Below, piece by piece: positions 1 through 7,794 of a stretch of DNA of 24,904 nt. Source of the DNA: Rhodocyclaceae bacterium UBA1310 (GTDB lineage Bacteria; Pseudomonadota; Gammaproteobacteria; Burkholderiales; Rhodocyclaceae). Positions within the stretch are counted from its first letter, which is position 1; the number at the start of each line of letters is the position of its first letter. The notes under the pieces are model-generated. The model was not told where the DNA came from. It was given only the letters and a program-made list of their open reading frames with translations, and did not search any database. The stretch is taken from the NCBI GenBank assembly GCA_002307175.1, contig DBTS01000045.1, forward strand, positions 1-24,904, given 5' to 3'. The position numbers were made by a program, and so were the translations under genes.

Positions 1-2
1 TG

Positions 3-173
3 GTGAGCCTGCACTATCTGCGCAGTGTGCCAAAAGATCCGTATACCGATTCGGCTGAGAGCTGGCAGATGGATGCGCCACCGGATGATGCCGGCGCCAA
101 GCCCGGGGTGTATGACGTGCACAGTGGTGCCACGGGCACCGCCCAGGATGGCACCCCGCTCGGGGAGCTTTAA
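3..173 (+). CDS. GspG-like type II secretion major pseudopilin, C-terminal fragment
   Basis: Only the last 56 residues are inside the window; the start lies to the left. The visible part reads LHYLRSVPKDPYTD, then a Trp, then GVYDVHSGATGTAQDGTPLG and the stop. This matches the C-terminal layout of GspG/PulG-type pseudopilins: a Leu-Arg-x-Pro-x-Asp-Pro segment followed by a YDV.SGA..G..DGTPY-like Ca-binding loop. Family members form the periplasmic pseudopilus that pushes folded substrates through the outer-membrane secretin. The stop is one base before the ATG of the next gene, so the two are co-transcribed. Family assignment comes from a short fragment, so the exact paralogue (GspG versus a GspG-like variant) is less sure. 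Confidence 0.7.
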   Translation: MSLHYLRSVPKDPYTDSAESWQMDAPPDDAGAKPGVYDVHSGATGTAQDGTPLGEL

Positions 174-174
174 G

Positions 175-642
175 ATGCACCACACCCAGCGGGGCTTCGC
201 GCTGCTGATCCTGGTGTTTGCCATCGCGGCGATGGGTCTGCTGCTGGCCGGCATCGGCCAATCCTGGCAACTCAATGCGCGGCGTGAAAAGGAAACGCAA
301 CTGCTGTTTGTCGGTAAACAATTCAGCCGTGCGCTGGAGAGCTATCAGAAAGCTACTCCCGTGGGGAAGGCCAGCGCCCCGGCCAGCCTCGACGATCTGG
401 TGGAAGACAAGCGCTTCCCGTATCAGGTGCGCCATCTGCGTCAGCTCTATCGTGACCCCATGACCGGCAAGGCTGACTGGCAGGTGATGACACGCGACGG
501 ACGTATCGTCGCCGTCTACAGCAACTCCGACGCCACCCCACTGCGTCAGCCCGAGGCGTTGCCGAAGTACGTGTCAATTCCAAGTGATACGGAGGGGGCG
601 CAGTATCGGGATTGGAAGTTTGTCGTCATCCCACGCAAGTAA
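175..642 (+). CDS. Type II secretion pseudopilin-like protein, last gene of the operon
   Basis: 155 residues. The ATG at 175 was chosen over an in-frame ATG at 25 because it follows the preceding stop by one base and places a prepilin-like leader at the N-terminus (MHHTQRG, then FALLILVFAIAAMG as the hydrophobic helix). Position 5 after the presumed cleavage is Ile, not the usual Glu. The rest contains VEDKRFP, HLRQLYRDPMTGKADW, an IVAVYS strand and a C-terminal YRDWKF. I recognise this layout from GspG-like accessory pseudopilins in betaproteobacterial type II secretion operons. It would be an inner-membrane-anchored, periplasmic pseudopilus component. It ends an operon that continues left of the window, and a terminator follows at about 789-813. 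Exact GspH/I/J equivalence cannot be assigned. Confidence 0.75.
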   Translation: MHHTQRGFALLILVFAIAAMGLLLAGIGQSWQLNARREKETQLLFVGKQFSRALESYQKATPVGKASAPASLDDLVEDKRFPYQVRHLRQLYRDPMTGKADWQVMTRDGRIVAVYSNSDATPLRQPEALPKYVSIPSDTEGAQYRDWKFVVIPRK

Positions 643-788
643 CGGCAACCAAGCCTGCCACCCTCACCGAAATAGCATACCTTGATGACAATTTTTACAC
701 TACCACTTTAGTAGTCTGTCACAAATCATCCAAAAACTTCGTTGTATTGTACACAACACAACGCATCCACAAACTTACAAGTCCACTC

Positions 789-813
789 AAAGCCTTACGA
801 AAAGGCTTTTTTT
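789..813 (+). terminator. Rho-independent terminator after the type II secretion operon
   Basis: AAAGCCTT pairs with AAGGCTTT across a short ACGAA-type loop and is followed directly by a run of T. It lies about 150 bases after the stop of the pseudopilin-like gene with no credible gene between, so it probably ends that transcript and separates it from the binding-protein gene. Confidence 0.75.
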
Positions 814-868
814 CTTGACTCCGAACAAATTCAGAAAGCAGGCATCTATCTTGCTGTATTCATATCTA

Positions 869-874
869 TATAAT
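869..874 (+). promoter_or_regulatory. Candidate -10 element upstream of the ModA-like gene
   Basis: A perfect TATAAT lies in the AT-rich stretch between the terminator and the ModA-like gene. No good -35 is present at 16-18 bases upstream, so activity would need an activator or an alternative arrangement. The rest of the 643-1114 spacer holds the terminator at 789-813 and a cluster of TTCCAGG-like motifs at 928-967; I see no gene in it. Confidence 0.25.
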
Positions 875-1114
875 GAAAAATGGTATTCAAACAGTAATTT
901 CAATGCAGGAAAAGTAGGTTTTTATGCTTCCAGGAATACCAGGACTCCGTTTCCTGAAATTTCCAGGCAAAGACATCCAGATATGCCCGGTTAGGAAACT
1001 CGCGACAAATTGCATCGCTAGTCAGTGAACAGATTTCCTCTGCCTCGGCCTGGGGGCAGAGTCACATTATCAATCAGGCCAAACATCCACAACGTTTTAA
1101 TGAAAGGTAATCAA

Positions 1115-2068
1115 ATGTCTTTCCTGGTAAAACGCTTGACACCATTTGTTTTCGCCACCGCAGCCTCCCTGTTCGCAGGCAGCTCGTTCGCGCTGACCTG
1201 TACGGTTGTCGATAAGAACTCCACGGCCAGCACAGCCACCCCGGTCACCACATTCGCAGTTGCCTCGAATTTCTACTCAGCCACCCAGTCTCTGGTGAAG
1301 GAATACCTCACCAGCGTAACCTCCAGTAGCGCAATCCGCGTCTGCCACGACTCTTCCGGCACCCTGCTGACGGAAATTACGGGCACACCGACATATCCAT
1401 ACACTCTGTTCCTATCAGCAGATGCAAGCCGCCCGGCAACTCTTAAAAAGTCTTATTCATCGCTTATTGTCTCGGGAGCCTCTCCTTTCAAATACGCCAG
1501 TGGCATTCCTGTTTTGTATGTCGCAAGTGGTACGGCATCAGACTATGTTTTAACGGGTCAGTCGGGCAGTACTGCGACTGCAGACGGTATGACAGGTGTA
1601 AAAATAGATCTTGATTCAGTGTCAAAGCTCGCCATCGGAAATATCTCCTCCGCTCCTTATGGTACGGAAGCCGTTGTGATTCTGACCGCAATGGCGCAAT
1701 GGAATAATGGATCTTACCTGTACAACGCTGGTGCGGTTTACTCGCCCTCCACATCGGGCTCCTGCACGCTTGGTGCTGGTAGTGGAAAATGGATCTGCGA
1801 GTACAACAACATTGACATCACCCTATCTGCAATTACGACAGGAGACGCCACTGCTGGCATCGTATCCTGGGGGCAGGTGTGCAGTGCACCAAACTCACAG
1901 TATGTGAAGTTCACCAGCTATCCAATTGAACAGGACGGCATCCTGCTCAATCTTAGTGGCGCGACCGATGCCGGCAAGGCGCTTGCGGCAGCTGTTGTCA
2001 GCTACATGAATCTGGGATCCAGCACCTGGAATTCCTGGCTCGCCACGAAGTGCTACGGCGCAATCTGA
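1115..2068 (+). CDS. ModA-like exported substrate-binding protein with six cysteines
   Basis: 317 residues. The start at 1115 is preferred because GAAAGGT sits about 7 bases upstream and a clean signal peptide follows (cleavage near SSFA, residue 26). Upstream in-frame ATGs at 1025 and 1100 would give a longer, less signal-like N-terminus. The mature protein begins with a strand FAVASNF (residues 47-53), the usual first ligand-loop position of ModA-type type II periplasmic binding proteins. Later segments fit the fold: YTLFLSADASRP, PFKYASGIPVLYV, LAIGNISSAPYGTEAV, GIVSWGQVC and YVKFTSYPIEQDGILLN. No ABC permease or ATPase gene is nearby, so transport is unlikely to be its only role. It has six cysteines (29, 77, 217, 228, 256, 313), unusual for ModA and suggesting disulfides and an extracellular life. 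It stands between a type II operon and a two-partner secretion pair. The ligand is unknown. Confidence 0.75.
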   Translation: MSFLVKRLTPFVFATAASLFAGSSFALTCTVVDKNSTASTATPVTTFAVASNFYSATQSLVKEYLTSVTSSSAIRVCHDSSGTLLTEITGTPTYPYTLFLSADASRPATLKKSYSSLIVSGASPFKYASGIPVLYVASGTASDYVLTGQSGSTATADGMTGVKIDLDSVSKLAIGNISSAPYGTEAVVILTAMAQWNNGSYLYNAGAVYSPSTSGSCTLGAGSGKWICEYNNIDITLSAITTGDATAGIVSWGQVCSAPNSQYVKFTSYPIEQDGILLNLSGATDAGKALAAAVVSYMNLGSSTWNSWLATKCYGAI

Positions 2069-2075
2069 TTAGTGC

Positions 2076-2121
2076 CTGATTCGCCGGCGGACCGTTTCGA
2101 CGGTCTGCCGGCTGCAATCAG
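2076..2121 (+). other. Long intercistronic hairpin without a T tract
   Basis: GCCGGCGGACCG (2083-2094) pairs with CGGTCTGCCGGC (2101-2112) around a TTTCGA loop, with one G-T wobble. An outer stem, CTGATT with AATCAG, extends it. No T run follows, so it is not a standard terminator. It may protect the 3' end of the upstream message or reduce read-through into tpsA. Confidence 0.55.
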
Positions 2122-2181
2122 AAAGCAGTTTAAGACCGCACAAAAAGTCATTCATTCCCCTTTTCCAGTTGAGTTCCGATA

Positions 2182-5100
2182 ATGAACCGCACACACCGCA
2201 TCGTTTTCAATCACCGCACGGGTCTGGCCCAGGCAGTCAGTGAATCGGCTCGCTCCCGCTCCAAGGGAACAACCTCCACCATTGTCAGAACGGTGCTGTG
2301 TGCCCTGCCCTTGCTAGGCTTGGCTGGCGCCGCTATGGCAGCTTCTTCTTTACCTTCGGGCGGGGTGGTGACTTCGGGGCAGGCGTCGATTTCTTCTTCG
2401 GGTTCGACACTCTCGGTGAATCAGTCCTCATCCAAGGCGGCGATCAATTGGACGAGTTTTTCCGTTGGTTCGGGCTATACAGTCAATTTCAATCAGCCTT
2501 CATCTTCTTCGGTGACCCTGAACCGGGTGGTGGGCAATGAGCAGAGTGTGATTGATGGGGCGCTGAATGCGAATGGCAAGGTGTTTCTGGTCAATTCGAA
2601 CGGGATTCTGTTCGGTTCGGGGGCGTCGGTGAATGTGGGCGGGCTGGTAGCGAGCACGCTGAACATTTCGGATGCGGATTTTGCGGCGGGCAATTATGTG
2701 TTCGCGGGTTCGTCGGCTTCGGGTTCGGTGCTGAACATGGGCACGATCAGGGCTGCTGATGGGGGGTATGTGGCCTTGCTAGGGGCGCAGGTGGCTAACG
2801 AGGGGGTAATCGTGGCCTCGCGCGGGGCGGTGGCGCTGGCTTCGGGGCAGAAGGTGAGTCTGAATTTCAATGGGGATTCGTTGCTCTCGGTGAGTGTGGA
2901 TGAGGGCACTCTGGATGCGCTGGTGGCCAATAAGGGGGCGATCTATGCCGATGGGGGCTCGGTGGTGCTCACGGCTCGCGCAGCCGATGCGCTGGTGGCT
3001 TCGCAGGTGAATAACAGTGGGGTGATCCAGGCACGCACGGTGGAGGATCTGACGGGCTCGATCACGCTTGATGCGGTGGGAGGAACGACGACTGTTGCAG
3101 GGACGCTGGATGCGTCGGCACCGGATGGGGGCAATGGGGGCTTTATCGAGACGAGTGGTGATCACGTGAAGATGGCGGATTCGGCGACGATCACGACACT
3201 GGCTCCCGCTGGTACGAGCGGTACGTGGTTGATTGATCCGGATGGTTTTACGATCGGGGCGAACGGCGATATGACGGGCGCGGCACTGGGGGCGGCACTC
3301 AATCAGGGGAGCGTGACAATTGCCTCGACCAGTGGCTCGGGCTCGAATGGGGATGTGACGGTCAATGATGCAGTGAGCTGGAGCGGAAATACGACGCTGA
3401 CTCTCAGGGCGACCAATGATATCAACATCAATAATGCGATCACGGCCAGGGGGGCGTCGGCGGGCTTGAGCCTGTACTACGGCGGTGATTACAACATCCG
3501 CACGGTAGCTTCTTATGCGGGCACCACGACGGATGCCAGTGGCAATCTGGTGGCGCAGACGGATACTTCGGGTGGGGTGTATGGGTCGGTGAGCTTTACG
3601 GCCTGCCAGGATGCAGCAAGCTGTGCCAAGACCAGTCTCACGATCAACGGGCAGGCTTATACGCTGATAGGCTCAATGAGCCAGCTTGATGCACTTGATG
3701 GGTACATTGCCAGCTCCAGTTCGGGAACCGCAGTAACTGCCAGTGGCTACTACGCTCTGGCTAACGACCTCGATGCATCAGGCGCAAGCTATAACGGGCC
3801 AGTCGTCACCACCCTGTCTGGCACCCTGGCTGGACTTGGCCATACGGTCAGCAACCTCACAATCAATCATATAGATACGACAACCAAGGGCACTACGCTC
3901 AAAGAAGGATTGATTGGAACAGGGACTTCTACCAGCCTTGTCCGCGATATCGGCATTCTGAATACATCCATTACCACCACGTTTTCCAAAAGATCTACAA
4001 ACGCAGAAGCTGGTGCCTTAATTGGTTATACGGAAGGAACAGTCAATCACTCTTATGCAGAAAATGCGACGTTTACCTTCAACAATTTCCTTGGGGGAAA
4101 TTCGGGTGGCTTAATTGGCTTAGCCAACAACGCTACGATCATCAGCTCCTTTGCCGATGTCGATGGGGCTAATGGCGGACTCATTCAGAGGACGATAGGA
4201 GGAAGCGTCCAACACTGCGATGCCACTGGAGATTCTCTGTCTGGCGGACTTATCGCAGAGGCCTACGGAACTCTGGTAAATAATTCATATTCCACTGGCA
4301 ATATCACGGGATCTTCTAGCTCTGAGGGGGGGCTCATTGGACAGTATACATCAGCGGATGGGAATGCCAATTCAATCACGAATTCGTTCGCAGCGGGCAA
4401 TGTAACTGGCACCTATGATCTGGGCGGCCTCGTTGGATACATTGATGGAACAAGCGCCAGTGTCACAATCGATAACACCTATGCTACCGGTAATGTCACG
4501 GGCTACTACGCCAATGATGTGCAGACCGGCGACGGAGAGGGCGGGCTGATCGGCTACATCACAATGGGTGACCAGAGCAAATCCTCTTCCTCCAGCCTAC
4601 GTACGCTCACCATTTCTAATTCCTACGCCACCGGAAACGTCACCATCAGTGGTGGCTTACACAACGCAGGCGGGCTGGTGGGGTACATATTGGCTTCTGT
4701 TCGAGATCCCGTTTATGAGGTCTGTTGTGGCTTGGCTGGCAACATCTCTAACAGTTACGCCACTGGCACGGTCAACTCTTCTGGCATCACAGCATCGACA
4801 GGAACAAGCACAGCCACTGGCGGGCTCGTCGGGTACTCGGATGGAATCGGGGTTACTGATTCTTACGCAACTGGCAATGTCATCGCTGGCGGGAATTCGC
4901 ACGATTCGGCCGGTGGTCTGATTGGTAACAATTCAGACGGCAACATCTCAAACTCTTATTCTTCTGGATCAGTCACCGGCTCAGCGGGTTATATGGGCGG
5001 GATTGTTGGCACAGGCGCAGACTTCACGATCAGCAACAGCTATTACAACGCCGACAATGTCTCCACGGGCTATGGCAACTCATACAACTCGGGTGTAACC

Positions 5101-5562
5101 GTCACCGACAACAGCCAAGGCCTGAGTGGCTCCAATCTCAACGATATCGCCTACTACGCCGACGGCACCATCGATCAGGTGCTCTCGGATCGAGCAGCAG
5201 CAGCCAAGGCGGCTGCGGATGCAGCGGCCGCTGCTGCACTAGCGAAAGCACAGGCTGAGGCTCAGGCGGCAGCAAAGGCCGCCGCTGCACAGGCACAGGC
5301 GCGGGCCGAGGCGCTAGCCCGCCAAGCCCAGGCAGATGCCATGGCCGGGGGCAACCTGGAGGAGGCACGTCGCCGCGGTGCGCAGACTGCAAATTCGCTC
5401 GATGCCCAGAATCAGTTGCATCTGCTCGTACAGCACGCCACACCGGTTGATGAGCAACTGCTGGTGATCGACCCGGCGCGCTTCTCGGCAACGGTTAAGA
5501 CCATTGAGGTTGACGGCAAGCTCTACCGGATTGATGACAGTGACGAGGGCACTGGCAAATAG
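2182..5562 (+). CDS. TpsA: filamentous-haemagglutinin-type exoprotein with GLUG repeats
   Basis: 1126 residues. Residues 1-29 form an extended signal peptide region (MNRTHRIVFNHRTG, AVSESARSRSKG), followed by a hydrophobic stretch and cleavage near AAMAA. Residues about 54-300 are the TPS (haemagglutination activity) domain: NRVVGNEQSVIDG, then VFLVNSNGILFG at 134-145, where the usual NPNG is NSNG. This domain directs export through the TpsB partner. Residues 611-960 carry GLUG-type repeats (GGLVGY followed by SYATGNVTG-like units), a beta-helical module seen in surface adhesins. From about residue 1000 an Ala-rich helical stretch precedes a compact C-terminal piece ending in DGKLYRIDD. The transporter gene follows 54 bases later. 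The product is probably secreted or surface-held and adhesive; its partner is unknown. Base composition shifts within the gene near 3650-3720. Confidence 0.9.
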   Translation: MNRTHRIVFNHRTGLAQAVSESARSRSKGTTSTIVRTVLCALPLLGLAGAAMAASSLPSGGVVTSGQASISSSGSTLSVNQSSSKAAINWTSFSVGSGYTVNFNQPSSSSVTLNRVVGNEQSVIDGALNANGKVFLVNSNGILFGSGASVNVGGLVASTLNISDADFAAGNYVFAGSSASGSVLNMGTIRAADGGYVALLGAQVANEGVIVASRGAVALASGQKVSLNFNGDSLLSVSVDEGTLDALVANKGAIYADGGSVVLTARAADALVASQVNNSGVIQARTVEDLTGSITLDAVGGTTTVAGTLDASAPDGGNGGFIETSGDHVKMADSATITTLAPAGTSGTWLIDPDGFTIGANGDMTGAALGAALNQGSVTIASTSGSGSNGDVTVNDAVSWSGNTTLTLRATNDININNAITARGASAGLSLYYGGDYNIRTVASYAGTTTDASGNLVAQTDTSGGVYGSVSFTACQDAASCAKTSLTINGQAYTLIGSMSQLDALDGYIASSSSGTAVTASGYYALANDLDASGASYNGPVVTTLSGTLAGLGHTVSNLTINHIDTTTKGTTLKEGLIGTGTSTSLVRDIGILNTSITTTFSKRSTNAEAGALIGYTEGTVNHSYAENATFTFNNFLGGNSGGLIGLANNATIISSFADVDGANGGLIQRTIGGSVQHCDATGDSLSGGLIAEAYGTLVNNSYSTGNITGSSSSEGGLIGQYTSADGNANSITNSFAAGNVTGTYDLGGLVGYIDGTSASVTIDNTYATGNVTGYYANDVQTGDGEGGLIGYITMGDQSKSSSSSLRTLTISNSYATGNVTISGGLHNAGGLVGYILASVRDPVYEVCCGLAGNISNSYATGTVNSSGITASTGTSTATGGLVGYSDGIGVTDSYATGNVIAGGNSHDSAGGLIGNNSDGNISNSYSSGSVTGSAGYMGGIVGTGADFTISNSYYNADNVSTGYGNSYNSGVTVTDNSQGLSGSNLNDIAYYADGTIDQVLSDRAAAAKAAADAAAAAALAKAQAEAQAAAKAAAAQAQARAEALARQAQADAMAGGNLEEARRRGAQTANSLDAQNQLHLLVQHATPVDEQLLVIDPARFSATVKTIEVDGKLYRIDDSDEGTGK
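4012..5060 (+). repeat. GLUG repeat block inside tpsA
   Basis: About eight diverged units of GGL(V/I)GY plus a (N/D)(S/T)(Y/F)(A/S)(T/A/S)G(N/T/S)(V/I)T signature are visible, for example NSYSTGNITG, NSFAAGNVTG, NTYATGNVTG, NSYATGTVN and NSYSSGSVTG. Spacing is irregular, as is typical of GLUG modules on parallel beta-helix passengers. Such blocks can gain or lose units by recombination. Confidence 0.8.
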
Positions 5563-5570
5563 ATGCAGTG

Positions 5571-5585
5571 TCGCCAATATGGCGA
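5571..5585 (+). other. Small hairpin between tpsA and tpsB
   Basis: TCGCC and GGCGA flank an AATAT loop right after the tpsA stop and are followed by AAAAT. The region before the tpsB ATG at 5617 has no clear Shine-Dalgarno sequence (CACCCCTTACAA). The hairpin and weak ribosome site may together keep transporter synthesis lower than exoprotein synthesis; this is inference. Confidence 0.35.
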
Positions 5586-5616
5586 AAATATCAATATTTA
5601 ACTTCACCCCTTACAA

Positions 5617-7311
5617 ATGAAAAAATCATATTCAAGACTGGCGGTTTCTGCCCTCGGCTATGCCTGTATTCAGGCATTCTGTTCTCCGGCAGAGGCCCAG
5701 ACACCTCCGGGCATCGGCAACGTACTGAAAGAAGCAGAGACGACGCGGCCCCAGGCGCTACCCAATCGCGACGCGCCGCGTATCGAGCAGCGCGAGGAAG
5801 CACCACTCTCCCTGCCCGTGGGAAAAACCCTGGAAGTGAAAGCCTTCCGCATTGAGGGTGCCCCTGCCAGCGCTCCCGAAGCGGAAATCAAGCAGGTGCT
5901 CACGCCGTTCAAGGATCGCTCTCTGGATATGGCGCAGATCAATCAGGCGGCGGCAAAAGTCACCGAGTTGCTGCGCGCACGCGGCTTTATCGTGGCGCGC
6001 ACTTATGTGCCCAAGCAGGATGCCAGCCAGGGCACGCTGACACTGCAGATCATTGCCGGGCGCGTGGAGAAGCTGACGGTCAAGAATCAATCTCTAGTGA
6101 ATGACATCACGCTGGCGGGTTTCTTCGCACCGGTGTCTGCGGAGCCGGAGCTGACACGCCAGTCGCTGGAGCGCGCGATGCTGCTGATCGACGATCTGCC
6201 CGGCGCACCACTACCCAGGCTCACCATTGCCCCCGGAGAAGCACCGGGCAGCTCGGACCTGACACTAGAGGCGGGGCCGGACAGGCGCGTGAATGGCTAC
6301 GTGCTCGGTGACAACATGGGCTCTCGCTACACCGGCAAATACCGGATCAGTGCCGGGCTGGACGTGAACGCTCCGACAGGCATTGGGGACCGCTTCAGCG
6401 TGACGGCTACGGATAGTGAAGGCGGGCGCCTGGACAATGCACGGGTGGCCTATTCGGCACCGATTGGCGAGAGCGGCCTGCGTGCAGAACTGGCAGCATC
6501 CAACACCACCTACACGCTGGGCGGAGACTATCTTGATCTGGAAGCCACCGGAAATGCCCGCACAGTGGAAGGCACACTGAGCTACCCGCTCAAACGCAGC
6601 CGTGATGACACCTGGCTGGCAAGCCTGAACCTTGCTTCGAAAAACCTGAAGGATGAGATCAAGGCGGCTGACACAAGCACCCCAAAAACAGCTCACGTAG
6701 CCACATTTCAGGTGAGTCGCGAACATTGGAGCAGTGCTCTGGGCAAACCGTTGCATTCAAACCTGAGTGTGGGCCTGAGCTATGGCGAGCTGCGCATTGA
6801 CGACGCAATTGAGGCGACCCTGAATCAGGCGGGGGCAAACACCGTGGGGCATTACGGCAAATTCAACGCGGCGCTGGCGAGCACGCTGGAACTGACGCAG
6901 AAATGGAATCTTTCGCTGAATGCGAGCGCGCAGAAGGCGCTGATGGGAAACAACCTGGATTCGAGCGAACAGATGAACATTGCCGGACCCGGTGCAGTAA
7001 AGGCTTACCGTGAAGTGGTGAGCGGCGACAACGGCTATCTGCTGAATACGGAACTGCGCCATGCACTGCCGGGTGAAAAATTCCACCATAGCGTGGCGGG
7101 CTTTGCAGATCTGGGCCGGGTGTATCTGGAAGATGGTGCTTACACCACAGGCAACGGCACTCGCCTCTCGGACATTGGCATGGATTACCAGATCGGCTAT
7201 CGCGCCTGGATGACTCGAGCCATGGTGGCACGCACCGTAGGCCCGCGCCTGGAGGACTCCGCCAACCGGGCCAAAACCCGTGTGCTGCTGCAGATGGGCA
7301 TGATTTTCTGA
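5617..7311 (+). CDS. TpsB: ShlB/FhaC/HecB-family outer-membrane transporter
   Basis: 564 residues, the usual length for the family. A signal peptide ends near SPAEA (about residue 27). A linker with a proline-rich patch leads into POTRA 1 (about 66-145: TLEVKAFRIEG, then ELLRARGFIVARTYVP and LTLQIIAGRVEKL) and POTRA 2 (about 146-225, ending DLTLEAGPDRRVNGYVLGD). The remainder is a 16-strand-type beta barrel with many alternating aromatic segments, closing with RVLLQMGMIF and a terminal Phe. The L6 motif, usually VRGF/VRAY, reads VKAY at 461-464. The protein sits in the outer membrane and exports the partner exoprotein via its TPS domain. It lies directly downstream of tpsA and 21 bases upstream of exbB, so all are likely one operon. 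Confidence 0.92.
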   Translation: MKKSYSRLAVSALGYACIQAFCSPAEAQTPPGIGNVLKEAETTRPQALPNRDAPRIEQREEAPLSLPVGKTLEVKAFRIEGAPASAPEAEIKQVLTPFKDRSLDMAQINQAAAKVTELLRARGFIVARTYVPKQDASQGTLTLQIIAGRVEKLTVKNQSLVNDITLAGFFAPVSAEPELTRQSLERAMLLIDDLPGAPLPRLTIAPGEAPGSSDLTLEAGPDRRVNGYVLGDNMGSRYTGKYRISAGLDVNAPTGIGDRFSVTATDSEGGRLDNARVAYSAPIGESGLRAELAASNTTYTLGGDYLDLEATGNARTVEGTLSYPLKRSRDDTWLASLNLASKNLKDEIKAADTSTPKTAHVATFQVSREHWSSALGKPLHSNLSVGLSYGELRIDDAIEATLNQAGANTVGHYGKFNAALASTLELTQKWNLSLNASAQKALMGNNLDSSEQMNIAGPGAVKAYREVVSGDNGYLLNTELRHALPGEKFHHSVAGFADLGRVYLEDGAYTTGNGTRLSDIGMDYQIGYRAWMTRAMVARTVGPRLEDSANRAKTRVLLQMGMIF

Positions 7312-7332
7312 TCTTCGGGAGGAACCCTAAAA

Positions 7333-7794
7333 ATGAATACGAACTGGCTTGATTGGGCGATCGACTACGGTGTGATCGGAATTCTGGGCGTGTTAAGTGT
7401 GCTGGTGATCGGTATAGCCATCGAGCGCACGCTGTATTACCGGCGCTACGATATCGCCACGGCGACAGATCTGGATTCGCTGAAGCTGGCGCTGAGCGAT
7501 CACCTCACCTTCATCTCTGCGGTGGCAAGCAACGCACCTTACCTCGGCCTGCTCGGCACGGTGTTCGGCATCATGCTGACGTTCTACAAGATGGGCCAGG
7601 GCAATGCCATTGACGCAATGCAGATCATGACCGGCCTTGCCCTAGCTCTGAAGGCCACTGCGGTGGGGCTGCTGGTGGCACTGGTGGCTGTGGCCGTGCA
7701 TCATGCGCTGGCCCGCCGCGCAGACGTGCTGGAGCTGCGCTGGAAGATTGCCCGCAACACCACGACCAACAGCGCCGGGCAGGAGACAGCATGA
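7333..7794 (+). CDS. exbB: ExbB-type proton channel subunit (short, type-2 form)
   Basis: 153 residues, the short form typical of TonB-system energizer ExbB type 2. Three membrane helices are visible: GVIGILGVLSVLVIGIAIE (about 13-31), NAPYLGLLGTVFGIMLTFY (about 58-77) and LALALKATAVGLLVALVAVA (about 99-118). The APYLGLLGTVFGIM signature and the Thr in LKATAVG are characteristic of MotA/TolQ/ExbB proteins. With ExbD it forms an inner-membrane channel that uses proton flow to drive TonB. A good ribosome site, GGGAGGA, lies about 8 bases before the ATG. The stop overlaps the exbD start by four bases (ATGA). Its place directly after tpsB suggests service to the two-partner system. Confidence 0.92.
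   Translation: MNTNWLDWAIDYGVIGILGVLSVLVIGIAIERTLYYRRYDIATATDLDSLKLALSDHLTFISAVASNAPYLGLLGTVFGIMLTFYKMGQGNAIDAMQIMTGLALALKATAVGLLVALVAVAVHHALARRADVLELRWKIARNTTTNSAGQETA

Noticed and set aside
716..738. CTGTCA half-site resembling a Pho box
   Set aside because: The second repeat at the required 11-base spacing (CATCCA) matches only half of the consensus, and the site lies upstream of a terminator.
612..818. 68-codon open frame on the + strand
   Set aside because: It overlaps the end of the pseudopilin gene and includes the terminator hairpin.
5824..5850. TonB-box-like TLEVKA at the start of TpsB POTRA 1
   Set aside because: It coincides with the first POTRA beta strand expected in every TpsB protein, so it is not independent evidence for a TonB contact.
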